From Microlunatus antarcticus (GTDB lineage: Bacteria; Actinomycetota; Actinomycetes; Propionibacteriales; Propionibacteriaceae), in assembly GCF_014193425.1 (NCBI RefSeq), contig NZ_JACHZG010000001.1, positions 3,472,001-3,536,000 of the forward strand: 64,000 nt of DNA, given 5' to 3'. The notes under the pieces are model-generated. The model ran no database searches. It saw nothing but the letters and a program-made list of their open reading frames with translations, and was not told the origin of the DNA. The position numbers were made by a program, and so were the translations under genes. This document shows positions 34,160 through 43,325 of the stretch, piece by piece (within the stretch, counting starts at the first letter, position 1; every line of letters begins with the position of its first letter).

Positions 34160-35563
34160 CTACTGGAACAGCTGGTTGATCTGCGTGTTCGCCTCGGTCA
34201 GCGAGGAGACGTCCGCCTTGCCGGACAGGACGTTGTCCATCGCCGGCTGCAGGATGCCCTTGATCTCCGACGCGTGGTCGGTGATCGGGAACAGGAAGGT
34301 CGTCTTGTCCGTCACCTGGGTGGTGAAGGCCTTGACGTCGATGCCCTTGGCCTCGAAGGCGGCCTGGGCCTTCTCCGTGGCGGCGGGGATGGCCGGGAAG
34401 ACGACCGACTTCTCCCCGACGATGTTCTGGCAGTCGGGCGAGCCGAGGAACTCGACCCACTTGGCGGCACCCGGCTTGTTCTTCGCGCCCACCCAGATCG
34501 AGTCGGCGAGGCCGTTGTACATGCTGGAGCGCTTGCCGCTCGGCCCGACGGGCGTCGGCGCGAGCCCGACGCTGAGGTCCTTGCTCCCGGCGAGGGCGTT
34601 GGTGTTCCACGAGCCGTTCGTCACCGTGGCGTACTTGCCGGCGGTGAAGATCGAGGTCTCGTCCTGGCCGGTGACCTCGGCGACGCTGGGCATGTAGCCC
34701 TTGTCGATCAGGCTCTTGTACCAGCTGATCGTCTGCTGGAACTGCGGCTGGTCGTAGTTGTAGTGCGTGCCCCAGGGGTTCTTGTCGGTGTACTGCCACG
34801 CCGGCGCCGTCGAGCCGGTGTACATGCTCCACTGGGTCTGGCCGCCGTTGTCGCCGCCGGAACCGCCGTCGAGGCCCAGGCCGTAGACCTTGATCTTGCT
34901 CTTGTCGAAGCCGGCCTCGTCGCCGCGCCGACCGCTCGTGTCCTGGGTGAGGTGCGCGATCAGCTTCTCGTACGAGCCGCCGTCGGTCGGGTTCCAGGAC
35001 AGGTCCTGCAGGTCCGCGTCGGAGTACCCGGCCGCCTTGGTCAGCGTCTTGTTGTAGAACACCGCGACGGTGTCGAAGTCCTTGGGCAGGCCGTAGCGCT
35101 TGCCGTCCTGGCCGACCCACAGGTCGGCGAGACCCGGCTGGTACTGGTTCGTGTTGAAGCCGTCCTTGGCCAGCGTGGCGTCGAGCGGGACCAGCTGGTC
35201 CTGGGCGACGAACTCGCCGTACTTGGACAGGTGGTCGGTGAAGACGTCCGGCGCGTCACCGGCGACGAAGCCGTTGGTGAGCTTGCTCCAGTAGTCGTCC
35301 CAGGCGTACTGGCTGATCTTGACCGTGACGTTCGGGTTCGCCGTGTGGAAGGCGTCCGCGCAGGCCTGGTACGCCGGGAGCTGGCTGGCGTCCCAGAGCC
35401 AGTAGTTGACCTCGCCGGTCGCCGAGGTCGTGTCGATCGCGTCGCCGTCCGTGCCACCGCCGCCGCCGCTGTCGGAGCCGCCGCCGCCGCAGGCGGTGAG
35501 GGTCAGGCTCAGGGCCGCGAGGCCGACCAGGGCGGCCCCGAGCTTCTTGTGCATTCTTGCCAT
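34160..35563 (-). CDS. Sugar ABC transporter solute-binding lipoprotein
   Basis: This 467-residue lipoprotein binds a sugar outside the membrane and delivers it to the permeases encoded upstream. The signal ends in the lipobox LTLTACGGGG (Cys25), followed by a Gly/Ser/Asp linker. The mature part has the family-1 extracellular binding-protein layout (YWLWDASQLPAYQACADAFH). AAAGGAA precedes the ATG at 35563 by about 10 bases. It is last of three genes, after the permeases, which is unusual since the binding protein is usually first. A 134-bp gap with GC-rich hairpins precedes it. Confidence 0.92.
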   Translation of the reverse strand: MARMHKKLGAALVGLAALSLTLTACGGGGSDSGGGGGTDGDAIDTTSATGEVNYWLWDASQLPAYQACADAFHTANPNVTVKISQYAWDDYWSKLTNGFVAGDAPDVFTDHLSKYGEFVAQDQLVPLDATLAKDGFNTNQYQPGLADLWVGQDGKRYGLPKDFDTVAVFYNKTLTKAAGYSDADLQDLSWNPTDGGSYEKLIAHLTQDTSGRRGDEAGFDKSKIKVYGLGLDGGSGGDNGGQTQWSMYTGSTAPAWQYTDKNPWGTHYNYDQPQFQQTISWYKSLIDKGYMPSVAEVTGQDETSIFTAGKYATVTNGSWNTNALAGSKDLSVGLAPTPVGPSGKRSSMYNGLADSIWVGAKNKPGAAKWVEFLGSPDCQNIVGEKSVVFPAIPAATEKAQAAFEAKGIDVKAFTTQVTDKTTFLFPITDHASEIKGILQPAMDNVLSGKADVSSLTEANTQINQLFQ

Positions 35564-35652
35564 CGTTGGCAGTTCCTTTCGGGTGGCACCGCCCCGGGCT
35601 GGCGCAGTGCGTTGGGTCGTGCGGGTGGTGCTGGTCGTGCGGACGGCCGTGA

Positions 35653-35697
35653 GGCAGGGGCCTGCCCCGTCGACGGGCCCCCGGAGGGGTCCTGGGC
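35653..35697 (-). promoter_or_regulatory. GC-rich hairpins between permease and binding-protein genes
   Basis: The 14-bp palindrome GGCAGGGGCCTGCC (35653-35666) and a second GC-rich stem before it lie directly after the permease stop. Such elements often cause partial termination or stabilise the mRNA, which would set a different level for the binding protein. The role is inferred. Confidence 0.4.
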
Positions 35698-36639
35698 CTA
35701 CTTGGATCCCGAGAAGCCGATCGAGTTGACGATCCGCTTCGCGAAGAACATGAAGACGATCAGCAGCGGGAGCGCCGCGATCAGGACGGCCGCCATGAGG
35801 CCGGCCCAGTCGGGCCCGGTCTGCGGGGTCTGCGAGCGGAAGACGCCCAGGGCGACGTTCAGCACGCGGGTGCTGTCGTTCGTCCCGACCAGCAGGGGCC
35901 AGAGGTACTCGTTCCACATGTTGATGAGCGTGAGGATCGCCAGGGTGGTGATCGGCGCCCAGCTCATCGGCAGGATGATCCGGAAGAAGACCATCCAGAG
36001 CCCGGCGCCGTCGAGCTTCGCCGCCTCCTCGACCTCACGGTTGATGCCGAGGAAGAACTGCCGCAGGAAGAAGACGGCGAACGGCGTCATGAAGAAGTAC
36101 GGCGCGATCAGCCCCGGGAACGTGCCCAGCAGGCCCAGGTTCTTGATCAGGATGAAGTTGGGCAGCGCGGTGAAGATCGGCGGCACCATCAGCGCGGTCA
36201 GGAACGCGAAGAACACGATGTCGCGGCCCGGCCACCGCAGCCGCGCGAAGGCGTACGCGGCCAGCGCGCTGAAGAACACCTGGCCCGCTGTCGCGACCAC
36301 GGCGAAGATCGTCGAGTTCCGCAGGTAGAGGAAGAAGTCGACCGACGCGCCCGACCCGCCCTCGGCCTGCGCCTCGGCGGTCGTCGCGAGCCCGAGCACC
36401 CGCTTGTACGCGCCGAGGGTGAAGTCGACGGGCCCGAGCTTCCCCGGCTCGAGGAACAGCGCCTTCGACGTCGAGAACGAGGTGCGCAGCATCCAGTAGA
36501 ACGGGAACAGCGTGATCAGGATGATGATGATCATGGCGGCCCAGGCGGCGACGCGGCCCGCGTTGAGCGGCTTGCGGCCGCGGGTCCCGCTCGCGGTCTG
36601 CTCGGGCGCGATGGATGTGGGGGCGATGGTGGTGGCCAT
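35698..36639 (-). CDS. Sugar ABC transporter permease, MalG/AraQ type
   Basis: This 313-residue inner-membrane permease has six predicted helices and the family EAA-loop region EEAAKLDGAGLWMVFFRIILPM, which contacts the ATPase. The first helix (AWAAMIIIILITLFPFYWML) starts near residue 33. It lies 12 bp after the MalF-type gene's stop and forms one unit with it. No ATPase gene is in the window; as in many actinomycetes, a shared MsiK/MsmK-type ATPase may serve it. Confidence 0.93.
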   Translation of the reverse strand: MATTIAPTSIAPEQTASGTRGRKPLNAGRVAAWAAMIIIILITLFPFYWMLRTSFSTSKALFLEPGKLGPVDFTLGAYKRVLGLATTAEAQAEGGSGASVDFFLYLRNSTIFAVVATAGQVFFSALAAYAFARLRWPGRDIVFFAFLTALMVPPIFTALPNFILIKNLGLLGTFPGLIAPYFFMTPFAVFFLRQFFLGINREVEEAAKLDGAGLWMVFFRIILPMSWAPITTLAILTLINMWNEYLWPLLVGTNDSTRVLNVALGVFRSQTPQTGPDWAGLMAAVLIAALPLLIVFMFFAKRIVNSIGFSGSK

Positions 36640-36651
36640 GTCCGTCCCTTC

Positions 36652-37599
36652 TCAGGCCAGGTCGGACTCGCCCGCACGGAGCAGGCGTAGCTGGACGAGG
36701 GCGACGATGGCGAGGATGACGAACAGCACGAACGAGATGGCGCTCGCGTAGCCGAACTGGCCCTCGGTGAAGCCCTTCTGGACGATGTAGTACTGGATCA
36801 CCCGGCTCGCGTTGCCGGGGCCGCCCCGGGTCGTCACGTTCACGGTGTCGAAGATCTGGAACGAGCCGGTCACCGTGATCACCAGGACCAGGGCGAGGAT
36901 CGGGCGCAGCAGGGGCAGCGTGATCCGCCAGAACGAGCGCCACTCGGTGCTGCCGTCGACGGCGGCGGCCTCGTACACGTAGTCGGGGATCGTCTGCAGG
37001 CCGGCGAAGATCAGCAGTGCCGTGTAGCCCATGTGGCGCCACACGTTGACCGCGGCGATGGTCGGGATCGCCGTCGCGTCGCCGCCGAAGAAGGTGATCC
37101 GGTCCAGCCCGATGTTCGCCAGGATCTCGTTGACGATGCCGACCTGGAAGTCGAGCATGAGGAACCAGACGAGCGCCGCGATCACGTTCGAGATCAGGAA
37201 CGGCAGCAGGATGACCGCCCGGACGGCGGTGTTCTTGGTCAGGCGCTGCATCAGGACGCCGATCCCGACGGCGAGGATCGTCTGGAAGAGGATGTTGAGG
37301 GCGACGTACTCGAGCGTCACCTTCATCGCGTTCCAGAACAGCGCGTCGCCGAACAGCCGGGTGTAGTTGTCGATCCCGATGAAGCGCGGTCGACCCAGGA
37401 TGTTGTAGCGCGTCAGGCTGAAGTAGATGCCGCGGATCGTCGGGTAGAGGTAGAAGACCAGGAAGCCGAAGAGCGCCGGGGCGATGAAGACCAGCGCCAT
37501 CGACAGGTCGGACTTGCCGGGCGGCCGGTTGGTGCCCTTGCCGACGGGCGGCGTCGCCGCGCCCGTGGCGCTGTCGACCGGTGCGGTGGCCGTGCTCAC
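36652..37599 (-). CDS. Sugar ABC transporter permease, MalF/UgpA type
   Basis: This 315-residue permease has the six-helix pattern and the EAA-loop YEAAAVDGSTEWRSFWRITLPLLRP. The GTG at 37599 is preceded by GGAGGG at five bases and begins VSTATAPVDS; the ATG at 37656 would add a basic leader and is less likely. It is the first gene of the importer operon. A promoter with an operator-like site lies near 37742-37769. The sugar is not directly known; the nearby GH36 gene suggests an alpha-galactoside such as raffinose or melibiose. Confidence 0.92.
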   Translation of the reverse strand: MSTATAPVDSATGAATPPVGKGTNRPPGKSDLSMALVFIAPALFGFLVFYLYPTIRGIYFSLTRYNILGRPRFIGIDNYTRLFGDALFWNAMKVTLEYVALNILFQTILAVGIGVLMQRLTKNTAVRAVILLPFLISNVIAALVWFLMLDFQVGIVNEILANIGLDRITFFGGDATAIPTIAAVNVWRHMGYTALLIFAGLQTIPDYVYEAAAVDGSTEWRSFWRITLPLLRPILALVLVITVTGSFQIFDTVNVTTRGGPGNASRVIQYYIVQKGFTEGQFGYASAISFVLFVILAIVALVQLRLLRAGESDLA

Positions 37600-37741
37600 T
37601 CCGGCCCTCCGGCGGCGGCGTCGGGCCAGACCCGTCGGGCTGGCGCCCTCGTGCACGACATCATCGTCATCCCTCCGAACCTCGGACCGGCGTACGCCGC
37701 ACCGTCCGAGATCGGAGCGGCGGCGCCTCGATGCGCAGGAA

Positions 37742-37769
37742 GTTACAGCAGTAGATCGGGCGCTGGCAA
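37742..37769 (-). promoter_or_regulatory. Promoter and candidate LacI operator for the sugar ABC operon
   Basis: On the minus strand TTGCCA (37769-37764), 16 bases and TGTAAC (37747-37742) resemble a promoter. The site GTTACAGCAGTAGA (37742-37755, plus strand) overlaps the -10 and matches 11 of 14 bases of the site at 37947 before the divergent lacI gene. Confidence 0.55.
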
Positions 37770-37946
37770 GACCCCCGAGCCGCCGTGTCGGAACTGAGAC
37801 CTGCCGGGCTCTCGCTCATGCTGGTCACAGAAGTAGCCGTTGGAGCGATCCATTCCGGCCATCGAAGGGCACTTTCCGCTCGTCTGCGCCGTCCGTCGCC
37901 CGGCCGGCTGCCCGACTCGCTCGACCCAGGCTCTTCCCAGAGGCGG

Positions 37947-37962
37947 TCTACCGCAGTAGATT
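37947..37962 (+). promoter_or_regulatory. Candidate operator/-10 of the divergent lacI gene
   Basis: TCTACCGCAGTAGA (37947-37960) is an inverted repeat TCTAC-N4-GTAGA and overlaps TAGATT (37957-37962), a possible -10. With the related site at 37742 it suggests one repressor controls both directions. The rest of the 402-bp gap (37600-38001) shows no gene. Confidence 0.55.
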
Positions 37963-38001
37963 GACCGCTCCCACTGGCGACGAGGCGGAGGAGGTCCGGG
38001 C

Positions 38002-39027
38002 GTGACCGTGCCCGTACGACCCCTCGCCCACGGCCGGGCCGCGACCCGCGCCGACGTCGCCCGGTACGCCGGCGTCAGCACCGCGGTCGTCAGCTACGTG
38101 GTCAACGAGGGCCCGCGTCGGGTGTCCCCCGGCACCGCGGCCCGGGTGCGCGCGGCGGTGCAGGCCCTCGACTACTCCCCCAACGTCGCCGCCCGGACGC
38201 TGCGCCTGGGCTCGAGCGAGATGCTCGGGCTGGTCGTCCCGGACATCACGAACCCGTTCTTCGCCGAGCTCGCCCAGGCCGTCGAGGGTGCGGCCGCCGA
38301 GCGCGGCTTCCTCGTGACGCTGGGCAGCTCCGGCTCCCGGGTCGACCTCGAGCGCGAGCTCGTCACCGACCTCGCCGGGCGCAACGTGGACGGGCTCCTC
38401 GTCTCGACGGTCCTGATGCCGGAGGCCCTGGCGGCGCTGCCCGCACCGAGGCGCCCCACCGTGCTGATCAACGTCTCCACCCCGTTCGCCGGCTACGCGG
38501 CCGTGGGCTCCGACTCCCGCCGGGGGGCGTACGACCTGGTCGAGCACCTGCTCGGCACGCACGGCCACACGAGCGTCGCCCTGGTCATCGGCGAGTCCAC
38601 CGAACGGCTGCCCGAGCCGCGGGAGCGCGGCTTCGCCGACGCGTTCGCGGCGCACGGGCTGCCGCCGGGGCCGGTGGTGCGCACCGACTTCAGCCGGACC
38701 GGCGGCTACGAGGCGACCCGGCAGGTCCTGGCCTGGCGGCACCGGCCCGACGCGATCTTCCTGTCGTCGGACCAGCAGGCCTCCGGGGCTTACCGCGCCG
38801 TCCGTGAGGCGGGGCTCGAGTGCCCCGACGACATCGCGCTGGTGGCCTACGACGGCACGACGCAGTCGGAGTTCACCTGGCCTCCCCTGACGTCCTCGCG
38901 CCAGCAGATCGACCTCATGGCCCGGACCGCGCTCTCGGCCGTGCTCGACCCCGCCAACGCGCCCGCCCACCAGCACCTCCCCACCGAGCTCGTGGTCCGT
39001 CGCTCCTGCGGCTGCTCCCTCCCCTGA
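38002..39027 (+). CDS. LacI-family transcriptional regulator, likely of alpha-galactoside genes
   Basis: This 341-residue repressor has a LacI helix-turn-helix (TRADVARYAGVSTAVVSYVV, about 15-34), the hinge SPNVAARTLRLGSSEMLGLV and a sugar-binding domain. It closely resembles the regulator at 32352, including the RRSCGC near the C-terminus. GGAGGAGG precedes the GTG at 38002. It diverges from the ABC operon and lies 68 bp before the GH36 gene, so it probably senses the sugar handled by both. Confidence 0.93.
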   Translation: MTVPVRPLAHGRAATRADVARYAGVSTAVVSYVVNEGPRRVSPGTAARVRAAVQALDYSPNVAARTLRLGSSEMLGLVVPDITNPFFAELAQAVEGAAAERGFLVTLGSSGSRVDLERELVTDLAGRNVDGLLVSTVLMPEALAALPAPRRPTVLINVSTPFAGYAAVGSDSRRGAYDLVEHLLGTHGHTSVALVIGESTERLPEPRERGFADAFAAHGLPPGPVVRTDFSRTGGYEATRQVLAWRHRPDAIFLSSDQQASGAYRAVREAGLECPDDIALVAYDGTTQSEFTWPPLTSSRQQIDLMARTALSAVLDPANAPAHQHLPTELVVRRSCGCSLP

Positions 39028-39095
39028 TCCCGACCGTCCCCACCTGCCCTCACCCTGCCCTCGCCCTGCCCGACCGCCTGATTGGACGTGCCCCC

Positions 39096-41354
39096 GTGCC
39101 CGCGACCCCCTCCGCCCTCCCGACCTGCGTCGCGCTGAGCGCCGCCGGCGTCAGCCTCGTGCTCGACCTCGGCGGGGCCGGGCTGCCGCGCGTCCTGCAC
39201 TGGGGTGCGGCGCTGCCGACGCTGACCGACGAGGACGCCGTCGCGCTGGCCGAGGCCTCGGCGGCGGTCGTCGCGCCGAGCTCCATCGACGACCCCGTCT
39301 CGGTCGCCCTGCTGCCGGAGCACTGGACCGGCTGGACCGGGCGCCCCGGGCTGAGCGGGTCGCGCGCCGGCGCCGGCTGGTCCCCGAAGTTCACCGTCGC
39401 CTCGCTCGCGCTCGACGGGGCCGACGTCGCCCTCGGGTCGGGCGTGACGAACGCGGGCGCCGCCACGCTCGTCGTCCGGGCGGACGACCAGGAGGCCGGA
39501 CTGGCCCTCGAGCTGACCGTGCAGCTGACCCCGGAGGGGCTCGTCCGGCTCCGCGCCCGGCTGACCAACACCGCGGCCGACGCGTACGGGCTGCAGGACC
39601 TCGTCCTCGCGCTGCCGGTGCCCGCGGTGGCGCGCGAGGTCCTCGACCTGGCTGGCCGCTGGGGCAAGGAGCGCACCCCGCAGCGCGGGCGCCTCGACGT
39701 CGGCACCCACCTGCGCGAGGGGCGTCGCGGTCGGACCGGTCCGGACGCGGCCACGCTGCTGCACGTCGGGACGCCCGGCTTCGACTTCGCCACCGGCGAG
39801 GTCTGGGCCGTCCACACCGCCTGGAGCGGCAACCACACCCACTACGCCGAGCGGCTGTCCAGCGGCGAGCAGGTCATCGGCGGCGGCGAGCTGCTGCTGC
39901 CGGGCGAGGTCGTGCTCGGACCGGACGCGTCGTACGAGACGCCCTGGGTCTACGCCGCGTACGGGACCGGGCTCGACGAGGTCGCGCGTCGGTTCCACCG
40001 CTTCCTGCGGGCCCGGCCGAACCACCCCGGCCCGGACCGGCCCGTGACGATCAACGTCTGGGAGGCCGTCTACTTCGACCACGCCAACCACGAGAAGCTC
40101 CTCGAGCTCGCCCGCCTGGCCGCCGCGGCGGGCGTCGAGCGCTACGTCCTCGACGACGGCTGGTTCGGCGGCCGGCGCGACGACAGCGCCGGGCTCGGCG
40201 ACTGGACCGTCTCCCCCGACGTCTGGCCCGAGGGACTGCACCCGCTCGTCGACGCGGTCACCGGGCTGGGGATGCAGTTCGGGCTGTGGTTCGAGCCCGA
40301 GATGGTCAACGAGGACTCCGACGTCGCCCGGGCGCACCCCGAGTGGATCATGGCCACGGGCGGCCGGATCCCGGTCGAGGCCCGCCAGCAGCAGGTGATC
40401 AACCTCGGCATCCCCGAGTGCTACGCCTACATCCGCGACCAGATCTTCGCGATCCTGGCCGAGTACGACATCTCCTACATCAAGTGGGACCACAACCGCG
40501 ACCTCGTGGACGCGGGCACCTCGCCGACCGGGCAGCCCGGCGTGCACGCGCAGACGCTCGCCTTCTACCGCCTCGTCGACGAGATCAAGGCCGCGCACCC
40601 CGGGCTGGAGATCGAGTCGTGCTCCTCGGGCGGCTCGCGCGTCGACCTCGGCGTGCTGGAGCGCACCGACCGCGTCTGGGTCTCGGACTGCATCGACCCG
40701 CTGGAGCGCCAGCAGATGCACCGCTGGACCACGCAGCTGATCCCGCCGGAGCTCATGGGGGCGCACATCGCCTCCGGCGCCTCGCACACGACGGGACGTC
40801 ACCACGAGCTGCGCTTCCGTGCCGCGACGGCGATCTGGGGCCACCTCGGCGTGGAGTGGGACCTGACCAGCGCCACCGAGACCGAGCTGGCCGAGCTCGG
40901 TGCGTGGATCGCCTTCTACAAGGAGCACCGCGCGCTGCTGCTGCAGGGCGACCTCGTCCGGATCGACTTCCCCGACGACGCGCTGCTCGCCGGCGGGGTG
41001 GTGGCGCACGACCGGCGGAGCGCGATCTACTCGTTCGCCTCGGTGTCGCGCTCCGACGTCGCGATCCTGGGGCGGGTCCCGCTGCCCGGCCTCGACCCCG
41101 ACCTGCGCTACCGGGTCACGCCCGCCCTGCTCGACCAGCCGCCCTCCGGGGTCGTCCCGCCGCCGTGGTGGCACGTCGACCGGGCCGGCACCAGCGACCA
41201 CGCGACGTCCGACCACCTCGGCCCGCTCCGGCTCGTGCAGCAGGACCGCGGCCCCGTCGTGCTGACCGGCGCCGTGCTCGGCCGCAGCGGCCTGACCGTC
41301 GCCCCGACGAACCCGGAGCAGGTCGCCACCTACCTCGTGGAGGCCGTCGGCTGA
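39096..41354 (+). CDS. Alpha-galactosidase, GH36 family
   Basis: This 752-residue enzyme hydrolyses alpha-1,6-linked galactose from raffinose-type sugars or melibiose. The N-terminal beta-domain is followed by a TIM barrel. The nucleophile is Asp465 in YIKWDHNRD and the acid/base is Asp531 in VSDCIDPLERQ. The family WFGGRRDDSAGLGDW and CSSGGSRVDLG motifs are present. No signal peptide is seen, so it acts on imported sugar. The GTG at 39096 is in frame with only a weak ribosome-binding site. Confidence 0.94.
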   Translation: MPATPSALPTCVALSAAGVSLVLDLGGAGLPRVLHWGAALPTLTDEDAVALAEASAAVVAPSSIDDPVSVALLPEHWTGWTGRPGLSGSRAGAGWSPKFTVASLALDGADVALGSGVTNAGAATLVVRADDQEAGLALELTVQLTPEGLVRLRARLTNTAADAYGLQDLVLALPVPAVAREVLDLAGRWGKERTPQRGRLDVGTHLREGRRGRTGPDAATLLHVGTPGFDFATGEVWAVHTAWSGNHTHYAERLSSGEQVIGGGELLLPGEVVLGPDASYETPWVYAAYGTGLDEVARRFHRFLRARPNHPGPDRPVTINVWEAVYFDHANHEKLLELARLAAAAGVERYVLDDGWFGGRRDDSAGLGDWTVSPDVWPEGLHPLVDAVTGLGMQFGLWFEPEMVNEDSDVARAHPEWIMATGGRIPVEARQQQVINLGIPECYAYIRDQIFAILAEYDISYIKWDHNRDLVDAGTSPTGQPGVHAQTLAFYRLVDEIKAAHPGLEIESCSSGGSRVDLGVLERTDRVWVSDCIDPLERQQMHRWTTQLIPPELMGAHIASGASHTTGRHHELRFRAATAIWGHLGVEWDLTSATETELAELGAWIAFYKEHRALLLQGDLVRIDFPDDALLAGGVVAHDRRSAIYSFASVSRSDVAILGRVPLPGLDPDLRYRVTPALLDQPPSGVVPPPWWHVDRAGTSDHATSDHLGPLRLVQQDRGPVVLTGAVLGRSGLTVAPTNPEQVATYLVEAVG

Positions 41355-41400
41355 GCGCTTGGCCAGCGGGTCCGGGGGTCGCACTCGCTAGGGTCGGCCC

Positions 41401-41760
41401 GTGACGGACCCGGCGTACGACGGCAACGACTTCTACTGCGACGTCGCCGTCCCGCGTACGCAGCACCTCGACGTCGTGCACGAGGACGACCGGGTCCTGG
41501 CCTTCCACCACACCCGGCCGTTCTGGGCCGTCCACGTCGTCGTCGTCCCGAAGCGCCACCTGGCCTCGTTCACGTCGGTCGCGGACGAGGACGAGCCGGA
41601 CGTCCGCGCCCTGCTCGCCGTGGTGCAGCGGGTCGCCCGCGAGGTCGAGGTCACGCACGGCGAGGCGGGGGTGCTGACCAACCTCGGGCGCTTCCAGGAC
41701 TCGAAGCACCTGCATGTCCACGTCTACGCCGGCGAACCGGTCCGCCGGACGGCGGGCTGA
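41401..41760 (+). CDS. HIT-family protein (HINT-like)
   Basis: This 119-residue nucleotide-binding protein has the histidine triad in SKHLHVHVYAGE near the C-terminus, and VVVPKRHLASFTSV in the middle. HINT proteins hydrolyse AMP-lysine or adenylated phosphoramidates. The GTG at 41401 follows TAGGGT by six bases, a leaderless pattern. It converges with the HAD gene 39 bp on. Confidence 0.92.
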   Translation: MTDPAYDGNDFYCDVAVPRTQHLDVVHEDDRVLAFHHTRPFWAVHVVVVPKRHLASFTSVADEDEPDVRALLAVVQRVAREVEVTHGEAGVLTNLGRFQDSKHLHVHVYAGEPVRRTAG

Positions 41761-41799
41761 GGCCCGACACCTCGCGCCTGAGCCGTGCGGCGTCAGAGG

Positions 41800-42510
41800 T
41801 CAGGTCTCCAGCCGCGCGCTGAGCTCGGCGAGGGTCGTGATCCGGCCTGCCGGTGCTTCCTCCTCCCGCCGGTGCCGGTCGAGGTGGAGCGCCCGTAGTC
41901 CCGCCGCCCGCGCGGCGACCACGTCGAGGTCGTGGCGGTCGCCGACGTGCACCGTCTCGGCCGGAGCGACGGACAGCAGCCGGCAGGCGGCCCGATAGGT
42001 CTGCGGCGCGGGCTTGGCCACCCCGAGCTGCTCGGCCGTCACGACCCCGGCCACGCAGTCGCTCAGCCCGATCGCCGCCACCTTGGCGGTCTGCTGCGCG
42101 GTCGAGCCGTTCGTGAGGACGGCCAGGGCGATCCCGCGGTCGACCAGGTCGTCGACGGCGGGCCGGACGTCGTCGAAGGGGCGCCAGGCCCGCTCGTACT
42201 GCTCGAGGTAGCCGACGAAGACCAGGTCGAGCTCGGCGTCGGGGCCGACGGCCTGACCGACGAGCGGCAGGAAGTCGCGGAGGCGTCGTCTCCGTTGCTC
42301 GTCGAAGCTGATCAGACCGGACCGCCAGCTCTCGAAGTGCTCGTCCTCCAGGTCGAACCAGGCCTGCTCCAGGCCGGGGGCCGGCTCGACCCCGAGGCCG
42401 GGGAGCCACGCCGCCAGGGCTGCGGTCGTCGAACCCCGGTGGTCGAGCAGCGTGTCGTCGAGGTCGAAGACCACGGCCCGCACCGGTGCCAGGACGTCAC
42501 GGGAAGCCAC
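41800..42510 (-). CDS. HAD-superfamily hydrolase
   Basis: This 236-residue phosphatase-like protein has all HAD motifs: VVFDLDDTLLD (motif I, Asp16 and Asp18), VLTNGST (motif II), the Lys in GVAKPAPQ (motif III) and VHVGDRHDLD (motif IV). The cap is of the C1 alpha-helical type. The GTG at 42510 has TAGCGT six bases upstream. Substrate is unknown. Confidence 0.9.
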   Translation of the reverse strand: MASRDVLAPVRAVVFDLDDTLLDHRGSTTAALAAWLPGLGVEPAPGLEQAWFDLEDEHFESWRSGLISFDEQRRRRLRDFLPLVGQAVGPDAELDLVFVGYLEQYERAWRPFDDVRPAVDDLVDRGIALAVLTNGSTAQQTAKVAAIGLSDCVAGVVTAEQLGVAKPAPQTYRAACRLLSVAPAETVHVGDRHDLDVVAARAAGLRALHLDRHRREEEAPAGRITTLAELSARLET

Positions 42511-42539
42511 CCGGAGACGCTACGTGGCCGGGCTGCCGG

Positions 42540-43325
42540 TCAGCGGGCCGGGGACGGCGCCGCGTGGACCGCCGCGTCGGTGGCACCGACGTCCACGCGG
42601 TGCAGCGGCGAGTCGGCCAGGCTGCTGCCGAGCCAGCGGCTCAGGGTCCCGGCTCCGCCGACGAGGGCGTACGTCGTGGCCGCCGTCGGCTCGGGCCGCG
42701 CCGGCCCGAGCCACGCGACCGTGTCCAGGACGCGGTGGGCGCCGAGCATGCCCGGCGCGTCCCGCAGGCCGTCGGGGTCGAGGCGCTGGTCCTCGAGCAG
42801 GACGGGACGCCCGCCGACGCGCACCGCGGTGACGGAACGCAGGCGGCCGCCGCGCTGACCCGTACGACCGAGGACGACGGTGTCGCGCACCACCGCGGAC
42901 GCGTCGGGGGCGAGGTCGACGTCGAGCGTGCGGGTCACGTCCGCGCCGTCACCGACGACGAAGGGTTCGCAGGCGTAGGTCAGCGCCGCCCCCGCGGCCA
43001 GCTCGAGCCGGACGTGCCAGGCGCTCGCCTCGCCCCGCCCGTGGTACGCCACGGTCCCGGCCACGTCGAACAGGTCGAGCCGCGCCCCGGGTCCGACCCG
43101 GACCTCGAGCTCGACGACGTCGCCGCCGAGGAGCAGCGCGGTCGTCGCCAGCAGGCCGATCCGGCAGCGGTCCGGGGCGGACCCGACCACCTGCGGCCGG
43201 AGGAGACCCTGCCGCAGCCGGACGACGTGCCGTCCGTCGACCCGGTCGACCGCGACCGTCGTGGTCGCCGCGGTCTCAGTGGGAATGGGCGTGCTCGTGG
43301 GTGTGCGTCTCCCCGGTCTCGGCAT
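42540..43325 (-). CDS. ureD: Urease accessory protein UreD
   Basis: UreD scaffolds the UreFG complex on apo-urease for nickel delivery. The protein of about 261 residues shows family features such as [24 protein letters not shown]. The start is uncertain: ATG 43325 overlaps ureG by 50 bp and lacks a clear ribosome-binding site, but no other ATG or GTG start lies closer. It is the last gene of ureABCFGD. The protein is divergent but its position is decisive. Confidence 0.88.
   Translation of the reverse strand: MPRPGRRTPTSTPIPTETAATTTVAVDRVDGRHVVRLRQGLLRPQVVGSAPDRCRIGLLATTALLLGGDVVELEVRVGPGARLDLFDVAGTVAYHGRGEASAWHVRLELAAGAALTYACEPFVVGDGADVTRTLDVDLAPDASAVVRDTVVLGRTGQRGGRLRSVTAVRVGGRPVLLEDQRLDPDGLRDAPGMLGAHRVLDTVAWLGPARPEPTAATTYALVGGAGTLSRWLGSSLADSPLHRVDVGATDAAVHAAPSPAR

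Noticed and set aside
38847-41384. 845-codon minus-strand frame opposite the GH36 gene
   Set aside because: Shadow frame with biased composition; the plus strand carries catalytic motifs.
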